Of a DNA stretch of 57,192 nt, positions 1 through 9,100 are shown piece by piece (the first letter of the stretch is position 1; the number at the start of each line of letters is the position of its first letter). The notes beneath the pieces were generated by a model, which saw only the letters and a program-made list of their open reading frames with translations, ran no database searches and was not told where the DNA came from. Both the position numbers and the translations under genes were made by a program. Source of the DNA: Chondrus crispus (taxonomy: Eukaryota; Rhodophyta; Florideophyceae; Gigartinales; Gigartinaceae); NCBI RefSeq assembly GCF_000350225.1, contig NW_005179358.1, positions 1 to 57,192 on the forward strand. Reading direction: 5' to 3'.

Positions 1-2552
1 GAGCGGTCGACATCATCCTGTCCCGCGTGAAATGGGAGACCGCGTTGGTCTACCTCGATGACGTCATTGTCTACTCGCGAACCGTTACGGAACATATGGC
101 ACACGTGCGCGAGGTACTACGGCTTCTACATACCGCGGGCGTGTCGCTAAAATTGGCGAAGTGCGCGTTTTTCGACACCTCCGTAACCTATCTCGGGCAC
201 GTCATTCGTCCGGGACGGTTGGAGGTGGAGCGACGCAACGTCATCGCGATCGAGCGCGCGCGCGCGCCTACGAACCAAACGGAACTGCGATCCTTTCTCG
301 GGATGTGCAACGTGTACCGGCGGTTTGTGCAAGGATTCGCGAAGATCGCCACGCCGCTGAATAAGAAGACCGGCAAGAATCAGCCCTACGAGTTCGAGAT
401 CTTAACCGATGCGGAATACGCGGCGTTTGAGGAATTGAAGCGGCGCCTCGTGTCGCCGCCAATCCTCGCGCTACCCCGCTACGGACGGAAATATACGCTG
501 GACACCGACGCGTGCGGACACCAAGTGGGTTGCGCCCTTCTACAGGAGCAACCCGATGGAGGTACTCGACCGATCGGATATTGGAGTCGTGCGTTGACCG
601 ACGCGGAGCGCAATTATACGACTACCGAAAAGGAATGCTTGGCCGTAGTGTGGAGCATCCTCACCCTACGGCCGTACCTATACGGAAGCGCGTTCAACCT
701 TCGCACAGATCACGAGGCCCTACGCTGGGTCCTCAATTTAGCGGACAGTTCCGGTCGGCTCGCTCGCTGGCGCCTGCGCTTGGCGGAGTACGACTACGAG
801 GTACAGTACCGCCCAGGCGTCAAGCACCAACTCGCGGACGGCGTATCGCGCTTACGTACCGATGGAGGAGACACCGAACCGGTCGATGATGAGGTCCCGT
901 GCTTCGCGGTCCAGTACGAAGAGGGCAGCGAGGCCCTCCTGGACAATGTGCACTGGGACCCGCCGCAAGACCGCCCGGACGGTTGTCACACGCTCGCGAT
1001 AACCCCCGAGGAACGCGACGCTGCGTCCATCTCGGTTGAGGAATTTTTACGCGAACAAGCTGAGGACGCCTTCTGTCGCTTCGCCGCGGAAACCGTCGGG
1101 ACGCCGAACTCGAAGTTCGACATCGACCGCTACGGATTTCTCGTGAGGACGTCCCCGCTGGACGGGACCCTGCAGCGCGTGGTACCGACTCGGTTGCGCC
1201 CCCGGGTACTGTACCTGGCACACCATCCGAGGTTGGCAGGTCACTCGGGAGCGACGCGTATGTACTACACCCTTCGCAGGGAGTACTACTGGCCACACAT
1301 GGCCAGCGACGCGTTATCGACCGTACGGAATTGCACGTCGTGTGCTGCGACCCGCGGGACGCTTGTCAAGAACCAAAAGGATCTCAAGCTGTTCCCAGCG
1401 GCGGGCCCCTTGGAGTTTGTCGCGATGGACCTCCTGGGGCCCCTGCCCAAGACCGCGCACGGAAACCAACACGTGTTGGTAATTACCGACCGGTTCTCCA
1501 AGCTAACGCGCAGTATCCCGCTCCGGACCACAACCGCTTCGGTCGTCGCAAACGCGTTTTTAGACAACTGGGTCTACGTTTACGGAGCGCCGCGCTACGT
1601 ACTAACCGACAATGGCCCCCAGTTCGCTGCGAAATTCTTCGACGCGGTATGCGCCCTCCTGGGGGTGCGGCATTATCTCACGACAGCCTACCACCCCCAG
1701 TCGAATGGGCAGACCGAACGGTTCAATCGCACGCTGGTGCAACGCCTCCGGCACTACGTGGAGGAGCACCAGCGCGATTGGGACGACTACGTGCAACCGC
1801 TGACCTTCGCGTACAATACGCAGGTCCACCGGTCGACGGAGACGACTCCGTTCGACCTGGTGTTAACGCGGCCACCGTCCGGTTTGATTCTCCCCGGTAC
1901 TGTGCCGCAGGACGCGGGGACCCATCGAGAGGACCCGCGGACCCCGGTGCAGTACAAGCGAGCCACGCTGCGCAAGCTTCGCGACGCTCTCGACCGCGCT
2001 CGGACGAAATTATCCGCATCGCAAAAGCGGTACAAGGACGATTTTGACAAGAAGGTCCGCTTCCGTCCGGTCGTTGTGGCGGGCGATTTTGTCTACGTTG
2101 ATCGCCCGCCCCGCCCGTTGACAAGCGTCGAGCGACGCACGCGTGCGCAAGGTACGACCGGAACGGACGAGCTCTCTGTCAAACTTCTACCAAAGACAGA
2201 GGGGCCGTTTCGCGTGCGCTCCGCTACGGACACCACGGTCCTCATCGAGCAGGACGGTGTGGAGAACCGCGTGAGCATCGACCGCGTCACAAAAATGCCA
2301 CGCGGGCCGGGGGACACTGTCGCCTCGGCCATTCCATCCGCATCGGACGCGCAAACTACAACGCCCCGCGCGGAATACGTCGTTGACCGCATCGTCGGAC
2401 ACCGTATGACCCGCGGCGGCATCGAGTACAAGGTTCGCTGGTACGGGTACGCCGCTTCCGACGATACCTACGAGCCCTCCGAGGGGCTCCCGCAACCTTT
2501 CATCGACCGATATTGGCGTACGCGCCAAGAACGGACAAGCGCGCTCGCGTAG
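1..2552 (+). CDS. pol: gypsy Pol: RT (C-terminal part), RNase H, integrase, chromodomain; 5' partial
   Basis: The frame is open to the left edge, so the true start is outside; a GTG at 27 is only an internal codon. Domains in order: the RT palm with the catalytic YLDD at bases 51-62; RNase H at about 490-740 with acidic residues in DTDA, EKEC and TDHEA; the integrase HHCC zinc-binding region at about 1215-1345; and the integrase core, with Asp in AMDLL (about 1430), Asp in TDNG (1608) and Glu in GQTERF (1716). The last two have 35 residues between them, as in DD35E integrases. A chromodomain at about 2372-2490 keeps the aromatic residues Tyr, Trp and Tyr used to bind methyl-lysine histone tails. 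The protein copies element RNA and integrates the cDNA, and the chromodomain probably guides insertion toward heterochromatin. No frameshift or stop is seen before the TAG at 2550-2552. Confidence 0.95.
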   Translation, partial: AVDIILSRVKWETALVYLDDVIVYSRTVTEHMAHVREVLRLLHTAGVSLKLAKCAFFDTSVTYLGHVIRPGRLEVERRNVIAIERARAPTNQTELRSFLGMCNVYRRFVQGFAKIATPLNKKTGKNQPYEFEILTDAEYAAFEELKRRLVSPPILALPRYGRKYTLDTDACGHQVGCALLQEQPDGGTRPIGYWSRALTDAERNYTTTEKECLAVVWSILTLRPYLYGSAFNLRTDHEALRWVLNLADSSGRLARWRLRLAEYDYEVQYRPGVKHQLADGVSRLRTDGGDTEPVDDEVPCFAVQYEEGSEALLDNVHWDPPQDRPDGCHTLAITPEERDAASISVEEFLREQAEDAFCRFAAETVGTPNSKFDIDRYGFLVRTSPLDGTLQRVVPTRLRPRVLYLAHHPRLAGHSGATRMYYTLRREYYWPHMASDALSTVRNCTSCAATRGTLVKNQKDLKLFPAAGPLEFVAMDLLGPLPKTAHGNQHVLVITDRFSKLTRSIPLRTTTASVVANAFLDNWVYVYGAPRYVLTDNGPQFAAKFFDAVCALLGVRHYLTTAYHPQSNGQTERFNRTLVQRLRHYVEEHQRDWDDYVQPLTFAYNTQVHRSTETTPFDLVLTRPPSGLILPGTVPQDAGTHREDPRTPVQYKRATLRKLRDALDRARTKLSASQKRYKDDFDKKVRFRPVVVAGDFVYVDRPPRPLTSVERRTRAQGTTGTDELSVKLLPKTEGPFRVRSATDTTVLIEQDGVENRVSIDRVTKMPRGPGDTVASAIPSASDAQTTTPRAEYVVDRIVGHRMTRGGIEYKVRWYGYAASDDTYEPSEGLPQPFIDRYWRTRQERTSALA

Positions 2553-2728
2553 CGCTTCTTCCGGCCTCGCATGGCCGAACCGCCAGGACGACCTCGCTCG
2601 CGCGCGTCGTGCACTACCGCCCGCACGTGCCAAAAGGAGAAGGCAAGGAACACCGCTAGTCGGCTCTGTTTACTGTGGGCGAAGCCCCTAATGGGCTACG
2701 CGAAAGGGGGCGACCAATGGGTCGGGGC

Positions 2729-4166
2729 TCAAGAACGACGCGTGCGCTTAGCCGGCGGAGCCGCCGCGGCATCTTCGGGCGCGGGGCGCGAGGCCCCGAC
2801 CGTAGCGGCAGGCATCGGCGGCGCCGCGAGACGTTGGCTGACGACCGCGAGGATGTCCTGCACGCCGCGGAGCTTCTCGTGATGCTCGACGCGCTCACGC
2901 TCCGCCGCGGTGGAGGCCTCTCGGAGCGCCGCGACGGTCGTCTCCAGCTGCTTGGCTTGGTGCATCCACTCGCGCGCCTGCAGCAGCGCCTGCTCAACCG
3001 ACGAAGGAACTGTTGCCCCCTCGAAGGAGCAAGCGTACTGCAGGGCAGTGAACGCGGCCTCCTCACGGAGGCGCTCCGGGGAAGACCGGCCGGGCGGTTG
3101 TGGAACTGGAGGAGGCGGCATCGGAACGGGACGATGATCGCCTTCGGTACCGGTCACCACGCTGATGTGTGGGGGGCTTGAGGTGGGGGCCGAAATTCCC
3201 ACGACACCGGGGGGTTCTCTTAACCCCTTCGGCGAGTCGCTCTGGATCGAGGCCACGCGAGCGGACCCGCCGCGGGCCGGTACCGCGGTCTCGACGACGC
3301 TCCTCACCGCACCGGTTCCCGCATCGCGCGGCGGCGCGATATCGGCATCGGCAAGCAAGCCGCCCGTGTCACCCGCGTCGACCGTGTCGACTGCGCCGTC
3401 CACGTCGACCGCGACGGTCGCGTCCGCTGGACCGGGGGCCGCGCTGCCACCATCGGCACCGGTCTCTGCCTCGGCTCCGGCGGGCATCGGTAGGGTACAC
3501 CGCTGGTTCCAGCTGAACCACGCGAAGTCCGGCCGGCCGCTCCAATCCATACCCTCGGTGAACGACAACAGCCGCGTACGGCGCCTCGGAAGCGGCCCTT
3601 GTGAGCGCCGTACCCGCAGCGGGCAGCGGCGACATGGGAGGCGGCGGCAGCTCCACGGGGAGCTCCGGGTCCGCCTCGACCATTCTTGGAGCCACGCCCA
3701 CGAGGGGCAGCGGCGGGGACTGTGTTGCTTGGGCGCCCGGCGGTGGCGGAGCGACCGGTACGGGCGAATCAATTGGCGCTTGCGCGGGCACCGCCACTCC
3801 AGGGGGCGGGTGCAGGCCGTCGCGAAGGCGTCGCCGCGGTTGGAAGGTGGGACCGACCGGCGTCGCTGCCGGAGCCCGAGGCGGGCTCAACGGCTGCCTG
3901 TACGCGCGCACAGCCGGCGTGTCGCGATGACCGTCCATCGGTTGGTTGAAGAGCTGGTGTAGGGGAATGTCGTCGTCGCTGTCGGAGGAGGTTTCGGAGT
4001 TCGCAGGGGAGTGCTGGGGAAGAGTTGGGGGGTCAGTGTGGATCGCGTGGGGAGAATCGGAAGACGCGCTCTCCGAATCGGTCGAACTCGCGGCGTTATA
4101 TACCGCCAGCTCGCTGACGAGCCAGGGGGCATGATCGTCCACGCGGAGGGGCTTCTGTTCCCGCAT
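2729..4166 (-). CDS. antisense ORF inside the gypsy element, in two frames; Pro-rich with C-terminal coiled coil
   Basis: Between pol and the 3' LTR the minus strand carries long coding-like frames. The first runs from an ATG at 4164-4166 to about 3560. It has an acidic Ser/Asp-rich start followed by a proline-rich stretch. At about 3560-3620 the coding character moves to another frame that continues to a TGA at 2729-2731. This second frame has an acidic/Ala-rich part, then a helix with heptad-like leucines (about 2780-2960), and ends in a basic KRTRR tail that could be a nuclear localisation signal. Joining the frames needs a short intron or a one-base shift; I cannot tell which. The first frame is open upstream to 4448, inside the LTR U3, so a promoter there could drive it. 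The function is unknown. Antisense ORFs at this position are known in plant Tat-lineage gypsy elements, but I see no recognisable similarity. Confidence 0.55.
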
Positions 4167-4244
4167 CGTGCGCGATAGAAGGAAACGTCCGGAACGGACC
4201 CGCGCGCTCGAGTAGAGGGTCGCTACGGGGACGTAGCGAAAGCT

Positions 4245-4255
4245 AAGGGGGGAGG
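4245..4255 (+). other. polypurine tract
   Basis: An uninterrupted purine run (AAGGGGGGAGG) ends two bases before the TG that opens the LTR at 4258. This is the expected place for the plus-strand primer of an LTR retrotransposon and fixes the element's orientation as +. Confidence 0.8.
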
Positions 4256-4257
4256 TC

Positions 4258-4877
4258 TGTAGTATAATGACCGGCGCGAGCGCGCGGAGGTCATCGGACG
4301 GCCGTATACGGTATACACGTGGGCGGCTGTGCCCACGTGTAGCGAGCGCGCGCGCATGCCGAGCGGTCGTAATCTGGCGTACGTGTACGTTAGCACACGT
4401 GTCGTCCGTGCGGTAGTCTGTAAGCAACACGCGTGTACAGTGGTGCACACGTGTAGTAGCAGCGGCCGTGCGGTAGTAGCAATTATGGCGCTAGTTTTTT
4501 AATTGTGTACAGTACCCGGCACGCACTAGGCGGCAGGTACTGTACTACTGTACTGGGACAGGTGTCCGAGGCGTCCCCCTGCGGGGTTAAGACCTGGCAC
4601 CCGTCCCCACCAGTAAACGGGGGCAAGCTCGCCCCCGTCCCTTTTGCGCCTACGTACGTCCGTTTCGGTTGTCCGCCGCGCGTGCTGGCTTCTAACCCGT
4701 TACCGGTCGCTCCCGTTTACGCACCACGGGGCGACTGCGCGTAACCGGCCAGTGAGCCACTCCCTTTTCGCGAGCTCGTCCGATCGGTTCAATTGGCGCG
4801 TCGCGCCCGCGCCGCGTGCTCCCTCGCTAAAGCCTCCGCCTCTCACCCAACCCAGGGCGGAGAGGAGTTATCCCACA
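4258..4877 (+). repeat. 3' LTR of the gypsy element (copy 1, 620 bp)
   Basis: The repeat starts TGTAGTATAA and ends TTATCCCACA. The same start, end and internal blocks (for example TGTACAGTAC near 4505, ACAGGTGTCC near 4558 and CAGTAAACGG near 4611) recur in four other copies at 30944, 36112, about 48322 and 48809. The first 200 bases contain five ACGTG words (4317, 4334, 4381, 4397, 4448), candidate U3 promoter sites. The 3' target-site copy would be TTCTG at 4878; its partner is off-window. Confidence 0.92.
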
Positions 4878-5215
4878 TTCTGCATTGCGAGATGCTGGTC
4901 GTTTGGATCAACGTAGAACATATTCACTAAACCAGGCGAGATCCCATTACTCATGAGGTGCTGAGAGTAAATGAGGCCCTTAAGTGAAAGGTCGTCTCGT
5001 AATATACGGTATAGCGTAGTTGGACCTTTGATAACTTCATTAGAGTACAAAACTTCAGGTGGAAGGTCTTCTCGTAATGAGTTAAAACATTCGACATTAG
5101 GAGGCTGAGGGTCCTCGTTAATGTATAGCTCCATTGTAGACTTAATGTCACACTGGGCATTACTCCTAGGATTGTAACGAGAAAATTCATCACGAACCCT
5201 AGCTAGTGAGGACAT
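4878..5215 (-). pseudogene. ORF of unknown function truncated by the gypsy LTR
   Basis: A leftward reading frame starts with ATG at 5213-5215 and codes for about 112 residues (MSSLARVRDEFSRYNPRS at the start). It then runs into the inverted end of the LTR at 4877 and stops at 4868. The composition looks coding: balanced residues and no low complexity. A TATATA at about 5278-5283 lies some 65 bases upstream of the ATG on that strand and could be a TATA box. The rest of the gene would lie left of the element, outside the window. I do not recognise the family; it could be a host gene or another transposon's protein. Confidence 0.45.
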
Positions 5216-5669
5216 GGTGCCACAATTTGAGTAACCTGGATTTAGTTACGGAATTTAGTTATGGACAGTTTTTTTGAACCTATATAACCCTTCTGTGTTG
5301 TCTGGGTTTTTGCCTTTTTTGATTAATCCTTATTTGTTGGTTAGATTTCACCTTTTTTGTTCGATCCTTATATGTTGGTTGGATGATTACCTTTTTAAAG
5401 AATTTCTTTTAATTAGCTAACGGGAGATGCTTTATTCAGTAACTCAGCTAATTATGCTTCCTAATTTCCCTTAATAGGCGTAGTTTAGCGTGGTGGCGCG
5501 TACTACGGCAGTGGACAGTGTAATTATGTACAGTAGTGAAAGTCTTATTACACTGTACACAGGTCCGGTTTACACGTCCTTCGTGTAGTACACGTTGAAC
5601 AGCGCGCCTGTGCGGTGCGCCTGTAATGTGGATCCGGTATTGGTGGTGGCCCGAAAGGGTCCTCTTACA
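5216..5669. other. no gene recognised
   Basis: An AT-rich stretch with repeated TTGGTTRGATT-like words near 5336-5390, then a segment with a short inverted repeat, ACAGTGTAAT at about 5515 and ATTACACTGT at about 5549. No coding frame is supported. Confidence 0.4.
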
Positions 5670-6179
5670 CTACTGACAGTAGTAGGTCCGGGGCCTTCGG
5701 GGCGGCGGATTAGTTCGGCGAGCTTCTCGTTGCGTTGCTACTCTGAGGATATAGCGTGCGCGGCGCTCAGAAAGCTCACTGTCCTCCTGAATTAACGATA
5801 CGCTAGTAGCCGAGTGAGAATTAGAGGACGGGGTCGCGGTAGGTGAGGTAGATTCAGAGGAAGAAGGCTGTTCTGTTTCAATTTCTACCAGCGGCGGAGC
5901 GTCAAATTTTGTACCAGAGCTACTGTAGTTCGACGGGGAGGACGGTTGCGGCGATGGGGACAGCGGCGGCGGAGTAGTAACAGGCGAAGCGGAGCGAATC
6001 GGCGAGCGGCGGCGGTGCGAAAGCGGCAGTGCAGTAGCGGCGGCGAGCTCTGCGGCTTCTCTGAGCACGTCGGGGTGGTTTGACGGTCGCTTCAGGAGTG
6101 CTATCCACTGCTTTATATAACGCCAAGCGTGAGCTCCCTGTATCACACACAGTGTTAAGCTATATTGTAGCAGTAACAA
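5670..6179 (-). CDS. hypothetical Ser/Pro-rich ORF (169 aa)
   Basis: This leftward ORF starts at ATG 6177-6179. It has a short hydrophobic/aromatic N-terminus (WRYIKQWIALLKRPS around residues 19-33), an Arg/Ser-rich part, a long Pro/Ser/Thr stretch, an acidic Ser-rich part and a final Arg-rich helix (residues about 135-157). The stop TAA is at 5670-5672. The composition resembles linker regions of retroelement Gag proteins or a regulatory protein, but no domain is recognised. Low complexity makes a chance ORF possible. A TATATAA at about 6113-6119 falls inside the frame, so a start downstream of it is also possible. Confidence 0.3.
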   Translation of the reverse strand: MLLLQYSLTLCVIQGAHAWRYIKQWIALLKRPSNHPDVLREAAELAAATALPLSHRRRSPIRSASPVTTPPPLSPSPQPSSPSNYSSSGTKFDAPPLVEIETEQPSSSESTSPTATPSSNSHSATSVSLIQEDSELSERRARYILRVATQREARRTNPPPRRPRTYYCQ

Positions 6180-9100
6180 AGTGAGTGAGGGACAGAATGG
6201 GTCTTAGAACTGAGGTTTGAGGTTGAATTAGAACACGTGTCACGGCGGCGGCGAGATATTTCCCTGATTTTTCCAGCTGCAAAAAGATACGGCCAGTGAG
6301 AGAACAGATTTTTCCGATAACTTCGAAGTGTCGGAGAAATTACTGTAAAGGGGTACAGTTCTCGTAAGTTCAGACATGGTGTAGATTGAGGATGTATGAG
6401 TTACTGTCCAGGAGGTTTGGAGGCCAAGGGAGATAGAGCATCGACGACAGAGGAGGGAGATAAGGGATAAGATGGAATGGTGGACAATGGAAACACAATA
6501 TTAGGCACAATGCCGGGAGCTTAGACAAGCTCTGCTGAGATGTTATTGCTTTTTCTTTCCGCTACCTCTCTCGCTGCTCCTCTCTTCCTAGGACTAGCCA
6601 TATATCTACCTCGCTTCCAGCTTCTTACTCTCGATTAGACTTTCGATTCTACTCGGCGTCCTTTCACTTCTGCATTTCCTCGGTGCGATGCTTTGTCTTT
6701 GCTTTCCTCGATTCGTTTCCTATCAGTGTCGGTGTGGCTTTTTTTGCCCTTCTAGACTGCATTCAGGATCCTTTAGCCCAATTACGTTACATCGGATATG
6801 GGTGCTTCTTTTCCCGCCTCTTCGCAATCAGGTCTGTTGTGTTGACAATTTCCTGGAGGCTGTGTCGCTCGAGCGTATACCTTTCTGTTAACATCGTACA
6901 TGGACTACCAGTGTCAGTTCACTTGTGGTGCCGCACTTTGTAATTATGAGTAAGCAATAATAATTGAAGTTGCTTTTACTTCTCACAACAGTAGAGTAAA
7001 AAGGGGAGCACAGGCCAATCGCGGCACGGGGTGCAAGGGGTATGCACAGGGCGGGTTGGTGCGGGGTGCGGTGGTCGGAGGGCGAGCCACAGGGGAGAGA
7101 CGGGACGCGTTGGCGCGAGGTTGTCGGTGGTGGTTGGTTTTTGTTGATGGTAAGATTTGATGCCGAGCAGTGGGGCTGTTTACTCGTTGACATTTATAGT
7201 ACTCTAGAACTCGAGGAGATACTTATTAAATAAACTAAAAGTGTCACTACGCTACCAAAAGGAGGGTTGCTACCCAGGAAGCCTTTCAAACGTACGAAAA
7301 AAAGTAGTTCTTAAAGCTAGGTAACACATTCCATAAGGGAATAGTACACCTGAGGCCTAATACGGCAAAGGTGGGTGGTAGGTGACAAAAAGGTGTAGGA
7401 TACAGCTAATTTGTAGGTTACAGTGCGAATCAGGCCACATATTATCATAGGTAGTCCCAATCTAAACACAATTCACTTTAACACTCTCCACTAATATCCC
7501 GTCGCTTTCGAGAGAAACAGGAGGCAATGGACGTATAAACTTTCACAGGATTTTAAACTTTTGATGGCCCTCATTCTGTTTTTAAGTACATGACTGGCCC
7601 CTACCTTTTCAATTCAATTCTTTATTTCCTGATGGTCATTTCCTTAACGGGCTCAAGGAATCACTGTGGTAGAAGCAAGGGACCTTAAAATTAGGAGGAT
7701 GGCATCAACCACTGGTGTGCAGGGTTTTGCAGCCTTGGTAGTTGCCGGCATAAGTCTCTCCCTTGCCACAATGTATGAAAAAAACAACCATGGAACAGTA
7801 TCACTTGTTTCTCTCATAATTACCCGCAGAAGCCTTTCCAGGCCCACGACTTGTTCTTTGAATTGCACTCTTTGTTCACCTGGCATCTAAGGCTCTCAAA
7901 AGCACTCACGCATTGACGTCTACTTTAAAAGCAGAGCATCCAGAACATGGCCCAATATGGGACGGTGACCATTTTTCGTTGTACGCCTTCGGTCCTAGTA
8001 CTACAGTACGTACATTGAGCGAGGCGTCTTAGAGGGAGTCAGTTTGACTCCATCGAAATCTCAAGGAGGCCTACAGAATGCCAAACCCGCTGGGACTTTG
8101 GCCACAAAAGGCGCGAGATCAGAAGCACCTCCAGGACTCAACCGGCCAACCGGCCAGGTGCTGCCTCGAAGCCTACATCAGCAGCCACCGGGGTCGCAAG
8201 AAATTCCTTTTTAAAATGAACGCCGAGCCAATCCGTAAAGAGGACATTTCTCTATACTGCCCCCATCTCCAATGGTCGAGTACGCACTGTATGTAGAGAA
8301 CTACTGTACCTTGACATTTGCAGCAGGCCTCCACTCACAGTGTCCCGTTGCACAAAAAGAGTTTCTTCTTGCCGCGTGCGGCCGATAAGTAGGCTTGCTA
8401 AAGCCACGCGTTTGTCCTCCCCAAGAATTGAACATTCCAGCTCCAAACTGTACAGTACCAAGGGTACTTGTCATTTTCCGTTCAAAGGCTTGTGCGCGAG
8501 CAAGCGCACCTGTCTTTTGATCACTGTGATATGTAGCAGTGGAATACACCATCTGCTATTCGGAGAACGGAACACTACATTGAATAAAGCATATGAGAAC
8601 GGAACAAAAACTTTATCGATATTCCAACCCACTCGCAAACCAATACCTACGCTCCTCCTCATCCACTCAGCAGTGTCCGTCATTGAAACGGCATCGCCTT
8701 GTTGCCAATCACGAAAGGTCAGATTAGCGCTCTATGCCGTCCGGTGCCCCATGGCTAACTCAAGCACGCACAATATGTCATTTGCTTCTTGCTTCCACCT
8801 TACTCTTTGCTTTTTGATCAGTACTTTCTTCTCTCGTGACTTCATTGAACCTAATGATGAATCGACGGCAACGTTTTGATTTCCGAGGACTATGGGCTCT
8901 TCAATTAGTCTTGTGCTTCTTTACCAGGGTGTATACTTCCTGGAAGGGTCTACACAAGTACGAAGAAAATCCAAGGCAATTCTTCTATGTAGCGTTTGAA
9001 AGACTTGTGTTTGAACACAGCTATCTGCGCGCCAATGAATCTACATAGAAGAAATTCTATGATAAGAAAATCACTGTGATCAAGAGTTGCGTTTCACTTG

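Larger units (their letters stand above)
1..4877 (+). mobile_element. Ty3/gypsy LTR retrotransposon with chromodomain, 3' part
   Basis: The order pol (RT, RNase H, integrase, chromodomain), an intervening region, a polypurine tract at 4245-4255 and a terminal repeat at 4258-4877 defines the 3' part of a Ty3/gypsy element. The 5' LTR, gag, protease and the first half of RT lie off the left edge. The pol frame is uninterrupted, so this copy is younger than the other elements here. Four further copies of the same LTR occur in the window, all in the same orientation and all solo. An antisense coding region occupies 2729-4166. The presence of a chromodomain suggests the chromovirus branch; this is family knowledge, not a phylogeny. 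Confidence 0.93.

Noticed and set aside
7653..7890. Overlapping ORFs on both strands
   Set aside because: Neither has a family match or better composition than the other.
8250..8880. Leftward gene fragments
   Set aside because: Several frames look weakly coding but none joins into a recognisable protein.
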